Shown: in pieces, positions 57,875-64,000 of the stretch
How the letters are laid out: each line of letters begins with the position of its first letter
How positions within the stretch are numbered: the first letter of the stretch is position 1
Assembly: GCA_963717085.1 (NCBI GenBank)
Contig: CAVQVM010000003.1
Coordinates: 1 to 64,000 of the forward strand
Direction: 5' to 3'
From: DASQUK01 sp963717085
Lineage (GTDB): Bacteria; Actinomycetota; Acidimicrobiia; Acidimicrobiales; VFJN01
Length of the DNA stretch: 64,000 nt
Notes under the pieces: model-generated
The model's input: the letters and a program-made list of their open reading frames with translations, nothing else
Told to the model about the DNA's origin: nothing
Database searches by the model: none
Translations under genes and position numbers: made by a program

Positions 57875-59241
57875 TGGCTTGCCCCGACGGCCGGAGGCGT
57901 CGACAGGTAGGCCTTGCCATGGACCGGGACCGTGATCTCCCCGCCGCCGCAGTAGGCGAAGAACTCGTCTCGGAAGCGCATCACCGCCGAGGCGATGGGC
58001 GACACCGCAGAGGGTCCGAGTGGGCAGATCGTGGTCTGCTTGGGTGGCCAGGTGATCTGCGGGCTGATGTTGTCGCAGATGTCGAGCAGCTTGTCGACGT
58101 CGCTGGGCCGGCCGTAGCCGTCGAGCATGCGGCGCAGGATCCGCTCGAGCCAGGTGGCGCCCTCGCGGCACGGCGTGCACTTGCCGCACGACTCGCGGGC
58201 GAAGAACCGCACGATGCGCCACGCGGCCTTGACGACGTCGGTCGTCTCGTCCATCACCACGATGGCGCCGGAACCGAGCATCGACCCGGCGGCGCCGACC
58301 GCACCGGTCTCGAGCGGCAGGTCGAGGTGCTCCTCGAAGAACCACGGCGCCGACACCCCACCGGGGATGAACGCCTTGAGCCGGTTGTCGTGACGGATGC
58401 CGTCGCCGTAGTGCTCGCCGTAGAGGAGCTCCCGGAAGGTGGTGGTCCCGAACTCGACCTCGTACACCCCGGGCCGGTTGACGTGTCCCGACACCGTGAA
58501 CAAGCGGGTCCCTAGGCTCTTGTCGACCCCGAGCGCGGCGAACGCGGCGCCGCCGTTGTTGACGATCCACGGCAGGTTGGCCAGCGTCTCGATGTTGTTG
58601 ACGACGGTCGGCTGCATGTAGAGGCCCTTGGCCGCCGGGAAGTACGGCGGCTTGAGGCGAGGCATCCCCCGGTAGCCCTCGAGCGACTCGATGAGTGCCG
58701 TCTCCTCGCCCACGATGTAGGCGCCGGCGCCCCAGTGCAGGATCACGTCGACGGAGAAGTCCTCGTTGCCCAGGATGTTCCGACCGATGTAGCCGGCGGC
58801 GTAGGCGTCGTTGAGCGCCTGGGCGATGCGCTCCTGCGCCAACGCCATCTCGCCCCGCACATAGAGGAAGGCCTGCGCGGCACCGATGGCGTAGCAGGTG
58901 ATCAGCACCCCCTCGATGAGGAGGTGCGGATCGCGCTCCATGATGATGCGGTCCTTGTAGGTGCCCGGCTCGGACTCGTCGCCGTTGACGACCAGGTAGC
59001 GGGGGAACACGCCCGGCGGGACGAAGCCCCACTTCACGCCGGCGGGAAAGCCCGCACCACCGCGGCCCAGCAGGCTGGCCGCCTTGACCTCCTCGGTGAC
59101 CTCGTCGGGGGTCATGGCGGACAGCGCCCGCCGGAGCCCCTCGTAGCCGCCGGTGTCGAGGTAGCGCTCGAGCGTGTGGCCGTCGGCGAGGTCCCAGCGG
59201 GTGCCGAGGATGGTCGGGACGGGCGTGGCTTCGTCGGTCAT
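57871..59241 (-). CDS. nuoF: NADH-quinone oxidoreductase subunit F (14-subunit complex I)
   Basis: A 456-residue NADH- and FMN-binding subunit with one [4Fe-4S] cluster. Motifs are SLLGRGGAGFPAGVKWGFVP, VVNGDESEPGTYKDRIIMER, GAGAYIVGEETALIESLEGY, and the cluster ligands ESCGKCTPCREGATWLERIL with a final Cys in TTICPLGPSAVSPI. ATG 59241 begins TDEATPVPTILGTRW. Present only in this operon, so this is the NADH-dependent version. Confidence 0.96.
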   Translation of the reverse strand: MTDEATPVPTILGTRWDLADGHTLERYLDTGGYEGLRRALSAMTPDEVTEEVKAASLLGRGGAGFPAGVKWGFVPPGVFPRYLVVNGDESEPGTYKDRIIMERDPHLLIEGVLITCYAIGAAQAFLYVRGEMALAQERIAQALNDAYAAGYIGRNILGNEDFSVDVILHWGAGAYIVGEETALIESLEGYRGMPRLKPPYFPAAKGLYMQPTVVNNIETLANLPWIVNNGGAAFAALGVDKSLGTRLFTVSGHVNRPGVYEVEFGTTTFRELLYGEHYGDGIRHDNRLKAFIPGGVSAPWFFEEHLDLPLETGAVGAAGSMLGSGAIVVMDETTDVVKAAWRIVRFFARESCGKCTPCREGATWLERILRRMLDGYGRPSDVDKLLDICDNISPQITWPPKQTTICPLGPSAVSPIASAVMRFRDEFFAYCGGGEITVPVHGKAYLSTPPAVGASQ

Positions 59242-59265
59242 CGCCCCCCCAGCCCAGCCGGCAAC

Positions 59266-59364
59266 GCGAGGCAATGACGAACGGTGGCGGCAGGGCGAGG
59301 CACAGGCGAACGGTTGGCGACGGACATTGCCTCGCCCTCATCGGACCGATAGCCATTGCCTCGG
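59266..59364. repeat. direct and inverted repeats in the nuoE-nuoF gap
   Basis: Two direct repeats 30 bp apart (GCGAGGCAATGACGAACGGT at 59266 and GCGAGGCACAGGCGAACGGT at 59296). GCGAGGCAATG (59266-59276) pairs with CATTGCCTCGC (59325-59335), and AGGGCGAGGCA (59292-59302) with TGCCTCGCCCT (59328-59338), so alternative hairpins are possible. A third CCATTGCCTCG follows near 59354. Confidence 0.7.
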
Positions 59365-59365
59365 G

Positions 59366-60031
59366 TCACGACGCACCCCCATCGCCGGCGCCGTCGTCTG
59401 CGCCTTCGCCATTCCCCTCGCTCTTGGCCCTGCGGTTGCGGGCCAGCCACGGCGGCTCCACGTTACGGTCCGGCGGGGCGTTGCCCGCCCGGTTCTCCGG
59501 CAACTGCTGGCGGACCCGGCTCAGGGTCCCGTGGCGGGGGACCTCGTGCGCCAGCTTGCCGGCGCGCAGGTCGTCGAGCAGCTCGTCGACCTCGTCGAGC
59601 TCGACGCGATGGAAGTAGCGATAGTTCACCTGCATGCAGGGGGCCTCGGTGCAGGCCGCGATGCACTCGACGTCCTCGAGCGTGAACTTGCCGTCGGGCG
59701 TGGTGCTGCCCGCCTTGATCCCCAGGCGGTGCTCGAGGTGGTGGAGGAGCTCCTCGCCGCCCAGCAGCAGGCACGAGATGTTGGTGCACACGGTAACCAC
59801 GTAGTCGCCCACGGGCCCGCGCTTGAACATCTCGTAGAACGACGCCGTGCCGAGCACCTCGGCCGGGGTCACGTCGACGAGCTCGGCGATGTGGTCCATC
59901 GCCTCCTCGGTGAGGTAGCCGTCTTGCTCCTGGGCCAGGTGCAGCAGTGGGACCATCGCGGACCGCGGGCGGGGGTAGCGGGCGATGATGTCGTCGGCCA
60001 CCGCGGTGTTCTCGGAGGTGAACCGCGGCAT
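59366..60031 (-). CDS. nuoE: NADH-quinone oxidoreductase subunit E (14-subunit complex I)
   Basis: A 221-residue 24-kDa-type subunit with one [2Fe-2S] cluster. The N-terminal helical part is ARYPRPRSAMVPLLHLAQEQ and DGYLTEEAMDHIAELVDVTP; the cluster ligands are VTVCTNISCLLLGG and VECIAACTEAPCMQVNYRYF. About 60 residues after the domain (from LPENRAGNAPPDRNVEPPWL) are a low-complexity tail. ATG 60031. Confidence 0.95.
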   Translation of the reverse strand: MPRFTSENTAVADDIIARYPRPRSAMVPLLHLAQEQDGYLTEEAMDHIAELVDVTPAEVLGTASFYEMFKRGPVGDYVVTVCTNISCLLLGGEELLHHLEHRLGIKAGSTTPDGKFTLEDVECIAACTEAPCMQVNYRYFHRVELDEVDELLDDLRAGKLAHEVPRHGTLSRVRQQLPENRAGNAPPDRNVEPPWLARNRRAKSEGNGEGADDGAGDGGAS

Positions 60032-60040
60032 CAGTTGCTT

Positions 60041-60130
60041 CCCGCTCTTGTCGGCTTCGCCGACGGGCCGCTCGGGCTTCGACGCGGTGTTGCCCGCTCT
60101 CGGCGCTTCGCGCCGGGCCGCTCGGGCCCG
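60041..60130 (+). repeat. two tandem hairpin repeats in the nuoD-nuoE gap
   Basis: CCCGCTCTT then GTCGGC-TTC-GCCGAC (60050-60064), GGGCCGCTCGGGCTTCGACG, then GCCCGCTCT, CGGCGC-TTC-GCGCCG (60101-60115) and GGGCCGCTCGGGC. Both stems differ from those at 43355/43407 but remain fully paired, with the same loop and flanks. Confidence 0.8.
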
Positions 60131-60152
60131 AGCACTCGCCCGCCGCTCGTAC

Positions 60153-61487
60153 TCACCGATCCACCTCGCCCATGATCGGGTCCACCGAGGAGATGACCGC
60201 GACAGCGTCGGCGATCAGGCCGCCGCGCAGCATGTGGGGCAGCGCCTGGACGTTGACGAACGACGGGCCCCGGATGTGCATGCGGTAGGGCACGGCGCTG
60301 CCGTCGGACACCATGTAGCAGCCGAGCTCGCCGCGTGGGCTCTCGACGGCGCAATACACCTCGCCCTCGGGCACCTTGAAGCCCTCGGTGAAAAGCTTGA
60401 AGTGGTGGATCAGCGCTTCCATGGACTCGTCGATGCGGGCGCGGGGCGGCGGCGTGACCTTGCGATCCTGGATGCGGTAGTCGCCCCCCGGCAGCGCGTC
60501 GAGGATCTGGCGCACGATCGCCATCGACTCCCGCACCTCGTTGAGCCGGATGGCGTAGCGGTCGAACGCGTCACCGTAGCTGCCCACGATCGCCGCGAAC
60601 TCGACCTGGTCGTAGAACAGGTACGGCATGTCCTTGCGCAGGTCCCACGACAGCCCGGTGGAACGCAGGATCGGCCCGGTGGCGCCCAGGGCGATTGCCT
60701 CGTCGGCGGTGATGACGCCCACGCCCTGGAGCCGGGCGCGGTAGATGGGCTGGCCCGTGAGCAGCTCGTCGTACTCGTTGAGCCGGGGAGCGCACAGGTC
60801 GAGCACGCGCAACACGCCGTCGCGCCACCCGTCGGGCAGGTCGGCGGCCACTCCGCCGGGCCGGATGAAGTTGTGGTTCATCCGCAGTCCCGTGATCATC
60901 TCCAGCAGGCGCAGCGTCTCTTCCCGCTCCCGCCAGCCGAACAGCATCATCGACACCGCACCCAGGTCCAGGCCGTTGGTGGCGAGGAACAGCAAGTGCG
61001 ACGACATCCGGTTGAGCTCGCACAGCAACATGCGGATCCACTGCGCCCGGGGCGGGATGTCGCCATCGATGCCGAGCAGCGTCTCGGTCGCGAGCGAGAA
61101 CACCAGCTCGTTGAAGAGCGGCGAGGCGTAGTCCATGCGGGTCACGTTGGTGGGGCCCTGGAGGTAGGTGAGCGTCTCACCCGTTTTCTCCATGCCGGTG
61201 TGCAGGTAACCGATGACCGGCTTGCTGCGCAGCACCGTCTCGCCCTCGAGCTCGAGCATGAGCCGGAGCACACCGTGCGTGGACGGGTGCTGGGGGCCCA
61301 TGTTGAGGATCATCGTCTGGTCCTCGGTGGGCTCGTCGTCGGCCATGGCCGCCAACTCGGCCTCGGACATCCGTAGTACCGAACCCACCTCGCGCATCAG
61401 CTCGGCGGCGCCTGCGCCCTTGCGCGGCGTGAGCTCCTGGGATCCCTCGTACGTCCGGATGGTGGCGTCGGTGGAGAGGGAGGTCAC
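60153..61487 (-). CDS. nuoD: NADH-quinone oxidoreductase subunit D (14-subunit complex I)
   Basis: A 444-residue 49-kDa-type subunit: ILNMGPQHPSTHGVLRLMLE, VIGYLHTGMEKTGETLTYLQ, TRMDYASPLFNELVFSLATE, MNHNFIRPGGVAADLPDGW and the end VAVISSVDPIMGEVDR. The N-terminal 55 residues are an extra acidic lead. GTG 61487 starts 15 bp after nuoC. Only moderately like the nuoD of the other operon. Confidence 0.95.
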   Translation of the reverse strand: MTSLSTDATIRTYEGSQELTPRKGAGAAELMREVGSVLRMSEAELAAMADDEPTEDQTMILNMGPQHPSTHGVLRLMLELEGETVLRSKPVIGYLHTGMEKTGETLTYLQGPTNVTRMDYASPLFNELVFSLATETLLGIDGDIPPRAQWIRMLLCELNRMSSHLLFLATNGLDLGAVSMMLFGWREREETLRLLEMITGLRMNHNFIRPGGVAADLPDGWRDGVLRVLDLCAPRLNEYDELLTGQPIYRARLQGVGVITADEAIALGATGPILRSTGLSWDLRKDMPYLFYDQVEFAAIVGSYGDAFDRYAIRLNEVRESMAIVRQILDALPGGDYRIQDRKVTPPPRARIDESMEALIHHFKLFTEGFKVPEGEVYCAVESPRGELGCYMVSDGSAVPYRMHIRGPSFVNVQALPHMLRGGLIADAVAVISSVDPIMGEVDR

Positions 61488-61502
61488 GGCATCAGCCCCG
61501 CA

Positions 61503-62057
61503 TCACCTGGCGTTCTGGACGCCCTTGAACTGCACCGGGATCGCCCCCACGGGGTGGTCCTTGCGCAGCGGGAAGCCGTCCCAGTCCTCCGGCATGAGGA
61601 TCCGGCTCAGGTCGGGATGGCCCGTGAACTCGATGCCGTACATGTCGTAGACCTCGCGTTCGAGGGCTTCGGTGCCGGGGTGGACGTCGAACAGGGACGG
61701 GCACGTGGCGTCGTCGGCGGGCACCTGGACCCGCAGGCGCAGGCGCTCGTGCGTGTCGTGGGACAGCAACCCGACGACCACCTCGAACCGCTCCTGTGCG
61801 ACCTGCGGGGGCAGCCGGCGTGGCGCCTCGTAGGCCAGATAGTCGACGGCGGTGAGGTCGACGCACACCTGGTAGCCCTCGTCGTCCCTTAACGTCCTGA
61901 CGAGGTCGACCAGTTGGTCGCGGCTCGGGTGCAACACCTGCTGGCCCCTGCTCGAGGTCGCGGGAACACCGAAGCGGGTCTCCAGCTCCGCCGTCGCCGC
62001 TCCGGTCTCGTCTGCGACCGACTCTTCGAATCCGGACGTCGCCTCGATGTCGGACAT
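61503..62057 (-). CDS. nuoC: NADH-quinone oxidoreductase subunit C (14-subunit complex I)
   Basis: A 184-residue 30-kDa-type subunit: VCVDLTAVDYLAYEAPRRLP, FEVVVGLLSHDTHERLRLRV, LEREVYDMYGIEFTGHPDLS and RILMPEDWDGFPLRKDHPVG. ATG 62057; 9 bp after the nuoB stop. Standard length. Confidence 0.94.
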   Translation of the reverse strand: MSDIEATSGFEESVADETGAATAELETRFGVPATSSRGQQVLHPSRDQLVDLVRTLRDDEGYQVCVDLTAVDYLAYEAPRRLPPQVAQERFEVVVGLLSHDTHERLRLRVQVPADDATCPSLFDVHPGTEALEREVYDMYGIEFTGHPDLSRILMPEDWDGFPLRKDHPVGAIPVQFKGVQNAR

Positions 62058-62066
62058 GGGACCGCC

Positions 62067-62657
62067 TCAGCGCTCTCCGCCCGCCGAGGCCGCGGTCGCC
62101 GGCTCGAGCTGTCCGTCGCGCTGCTCGATGACTACGCCAGCACCCGCGCCCTGGCCGCGGGTCTCGCGGCGGCGCAGAAGCTCCCCGTTCTGGATCTGCT
62201 CGTGGATGGTGTTGATGGCGTGGATCAGCGTCTCCGGACCGGGCGGGCATCCGGGTGCGTAGACGTCCACGGGCACGATCTGGTCCACGCCCTGGACGAG
62301 CGCGTAGTTGTTGAACATCCCGCCGGAGCTGGCGCACACGCCCATCGACAGCACCCACTTGGGCTCCATCATCTGGTCGTAGACCTGGCGCAGCACGGGC
62401 GCCATCTTCTGCGACACGCGGCCGGCCACGATCATGAGGTCGCTCTGGCGTGGCGAGGCCCGGAACACCTCCATGCCGAAGCGGCCGAGGTCGTAGTGGG
62501 AGGCGCCGGCCGCCATCATCTCCAGCGCGCAGCACGCCAGGCCGAAGGTCACGCCCCAGAAGGAGCGCCGGCGCGACCAGTTGACGAGGTCCTCGACCTT
62601 GGCGGTGAAGACGTTGTAGTCGAGGCCCTCGAGTCCCCGCTTCATGTCCCAGCCCAC
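62067..62657 (-). CDS. nuoB: NADH-quinone oxidoreductase subunit B (14-subunit complex I)
   Basis: A 196-residue N2-cluster subunit. Ligands are the tandem Cys in TFGLACCALEMMAAGASHYD, and the Cys in LSMGVCASSGGMFNNYALVQ and VDVYAPGCPPGPETLIHAIN. GTG 62657 directly abuts the nuoA stop. A tail of about 35 residues rich in Arg, Gly and Ala follows the domain. Confidence 0.95.
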   Translation of the reverse strand: MGWDMKRGLEGLDYNVFTAKVEDLVNWSRRRSFWGVTFGLACCALEMMAAGASHYDLGRFGMEVFRASPRQSDLMIVAGRVSQKMAPVLRQVYDQMMEPKWVLSMGVCASSGGMFNNYALVQGVDQIVPVDVYAPGCPPGPETLIHAINTIHEQIQNGELLRRRETRGQGAGAGVVIEQRDGQLEPATAASAGGER

Positions 62658-63197
62658 TTATGCCACCTCCTCTCCCTCCGTGAACGTGTCGTCCGCTCCG
62701 CCGGCCGTTCGGGCCGCCGCGGGCTCGACGGGCTCGGCCGCTTCCTTGCCCTCGGGGCGGCCTTCGAGGCCGACGCGCCGGATCGTCGTGCGGGTCGTCC
62801 GCTCGGGCGACACCATCGGCGAGGCGGGGCGGGCCCGGTTCCGCGGCCCCCATTCGAGCGCGCCATTGCTGATCAGGTACACGAAGCTCACGAACACGGC
62901 CGCCGAGAAGAGCAGGACCTCGACCAACCCGAAGGCGCCGAGGTTCCGGTAGATGACGGCCCACGGGAACAGGAGGATGATCTCGACGTCGAAAACGATG
63001 AAGATCATCGCCACCAGGTAGAACCGCACCGGGAAGCGCTCGGGGGGGTCGCGCGTGGGGAGGATGCCGGACTCGTAGGGCGCGCTCTTGGCGGCGCTCG
63101 GACGGCGGGGGGCCAGCAGCCGCGACATCAAGAGGCTGATCGCCGCGAACGCCGTGGCGAGGACCGCCAAGGCGACGATGGGGAGATACTGGCCCAC
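62658..63197 (-). CDS. nuoA: NADH-quinone oxidoreductase subunit A (14-subunit complex I)
   Basis: A 179-residue subunit with QYLPIVALAVLATAFAAISL, AAKSAPYESGILPTRDPPER, VRFYLVAMIFIVFDVEIILL and FPWAVIYRNLGAFGLVEVLL. GTG 63197 was chosen because the preceding codons overlap the upstream gene. About 60 residues after the last helix form a charged tail. The longer form compared with its 121-residue paralog is due to that tail. Confidence 0.92.
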   Translation of the reverse strand: MGQYLPIVALAVLATAFAAISLLMSRLLAPRRPSAAKSAPYESGILPTRDPPERFPVRFYLVAMIFIVFDVEIILLFPWAVIYRNLGAFGLVEVLLFSAAVFVSFVYLISNGALEWGPRNRARPASPMVSPERTTRTTIRRVGLEGRPEGKEAAEPVEPAAARTAGGADDTFTEGEEVA

Positions 63198-63201
63198 GGG
63201 A

Positions 63202-64000
63202 CTAACGCCCTCCGGTTGGGGCTGGCAGCGGCGCCGAGCGGTGCTCGGCAACCACGCGATCGCGCGCGTGAAGGATGGCGCACAACAGCCCGAACATCAG
63301 CCCCGAACCCAGTGTGATGAGCGCGGGGACCAGGCGGCGCTGGCCGAGGTCACGCACCATCACGATCGAGATCACCTCGGCGTTGGGGTCGGCCTCGGGC
63401 GGAGGCGGAGCCTGCCCGACCACCTCCTCCTGGGGGATCGCCGGCTGGATCTGGACGATGGCGTAGTGGGGCGGGCTGGTGATGCGCAGGGTGTTGGTGA
63501 TCCGGTTGGTCACCCGGTCCCAGACGCCGTCGCTCTCGCGTTCGGGCTTGCCGCCGGTCTCGAACGTGTAGAGGTGCACATAGCTGGTGGTCTCCTCCAG
63601 GCCCGGGATCACGCCCTCCGTGAGGGTGGCGTCCGCGGTCGACTGCGCCTCGGCGCGGGAGGCGTCCGAGGCCGCCAGCAGCTTCCACTCGTTGAGCTGG
63701 CCGGCGAACTGGTCGTTGATCTGGGCGATGTCGGCGTCGGTGGCGTCGTTGATCTCCTCGGTGGAGGGCAGGTCCGAGGGGTCGAGATCGTGGGCGTCGC
63801 TGAGCAGCGCCTGGGAGAGGTCGCCGTGGTTGATCTCCTCGACCTCCCATGCAGGAATGTCGCCGATGGGGCCCTGACCCGGCGGGTAGAGCCACCAGAC
63901 GAGGCCATGGATCGTCATCCAGCCGAACAGCGCCGTGAGGATCACCAGGAACCCGAGCCGCTGGGCGAGGTTGGTGGCCAGCACCAGGTAGACGCCACCG
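63202..64000 (-). CDS. membrane protein upstream of nuoA, 5' end outside window
   Basis: At least 260 residues; the frame continues past the window edge (GVYLVLATNLAQRLG), so the true start is probably outside. A membrane segment, LGFLVILTALFGWMTIHGLV, is followed by a long polar part with WEVEEINHGDLSQALLSDAH and SYVHLYTFETGGKPERES, then a second segment, LVPALITLGSGLMFGLLCAI. Its stop is 4 bp from nuoA, so it is in the same operon. No enzyme motif is visible; family and role unknown. Confidence 0.7.
   Translation of the reverse strand, partial: GGVYLVLATNLAQRLGFLVILTALFGWMTIHGLVWWLYPPGQGPIGDIPAWEVEEINHGDLSQALLSDAHDLDPSDLPSTEEINDATDADIAQINDQFAGQLNEWKLLAASDASRAEAQSTADATLTEGVIPGLEETTSYVHLYTFETGGKPERESDGVWDRVTNRITNTLRITSPPHYAIVQIQPAIPQEEVVGQAPPPPEADPNAEVISIVMVRDLGQRRLVPALITLGSGLMFGLLCAILHARDRVVAEHRSAPLPAPTGGR

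Overview
High-G+C bacterial chromosome. The signs point to Actinomycetota, most likely an Acidimicrobiia-like lineage: frequent GTG starts, ATGA/GTGA stop-start overlaps, long antisense shadow ORFs, and the hut, kynurenine and nuo gene content. This placement is inference from composition and gene content; no rRNA lies in the window.

Layout. (1) 1-9.8 kb: a frameshifted FAD-dependent oxidoreductase with an SDR, a divergent MFS transporter and SRPBCC protein, then a tightly coupled histidine-degradation operon hutH-hutU-hutF-hutI on the minus strand. (2) 9.8-23.1 kb: an integrated element lying between a 58-bp exact copy of the 3' part of tRNA-Tyr (9805-9862) and the intact tRNA-Tyr gene (23071-23153). 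It carries an integrase, an excisionase, an XRE regulator, a TrwC-type relaxase/helicase, an HTH-nucleotidyltransferase/HEPN pair, and cargo made of glycosyltransferases, a methyltransferase and a TetR-controlled hydrolase-glycosyltransferase operon. Many of its genes are frameshifted or truncated, so it looks like a decaying mobilizable element. (3) 23.2-31.4 kb: chromosomal housekeeping and catabolism: YajQ, HtpX, a HAD phosphatase, kynA-kynU (tryptophan to anthranilate), acetyl-CoA synthetase, and a TetR regulator. (4) 31.5-64 kb: two complete respiratory complex I operons in tandem on the minus strand. The downstream one (43.8 to 32.7 kb) has 11 subunits, nuoA-B-C-D-H-I-J-K-L-M-N, without the NADH-oxidising module nuoEFG, and is followed at once by a MidA/NDUFAF7-type methyltransferase. 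The upstream one (63.2 to 46.4 kb) is a full 14-subunit nuoA-N operon. A sigma factor, its probable anti-sigma partner and a small secreted protein with 27-residue repeats sit between them.

How it fits together. The hut enzymes turn histidine into N-formylglutamate through the HutF branch, and KynA/KynU open tryptophan, so both feed carbon and nitrogen into central metabolism. The two complex I versions suggest a switch between NADH (14-subunit) and another, unidentified low-potential donor (11-subunit). Several gaps, mostly around the nuo genes, carry a family of short hairpins with a constant TTC/GAA triloop and covarying stems; the two nuoH leaders share a hairpin at the same distance from the start codon; and the nuoC-nuoD gap of the 11-subunit operon holds a 152-bp tandem duplication. 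These non-coding structures and the paired operons are the most unusual part of the window.

Caution: single-base indels also break a few chromosomal genes (oxidoreductase, nuoG 5' end), so some frameshifts may be assembly errors, although their density is clearly higher inside the island.
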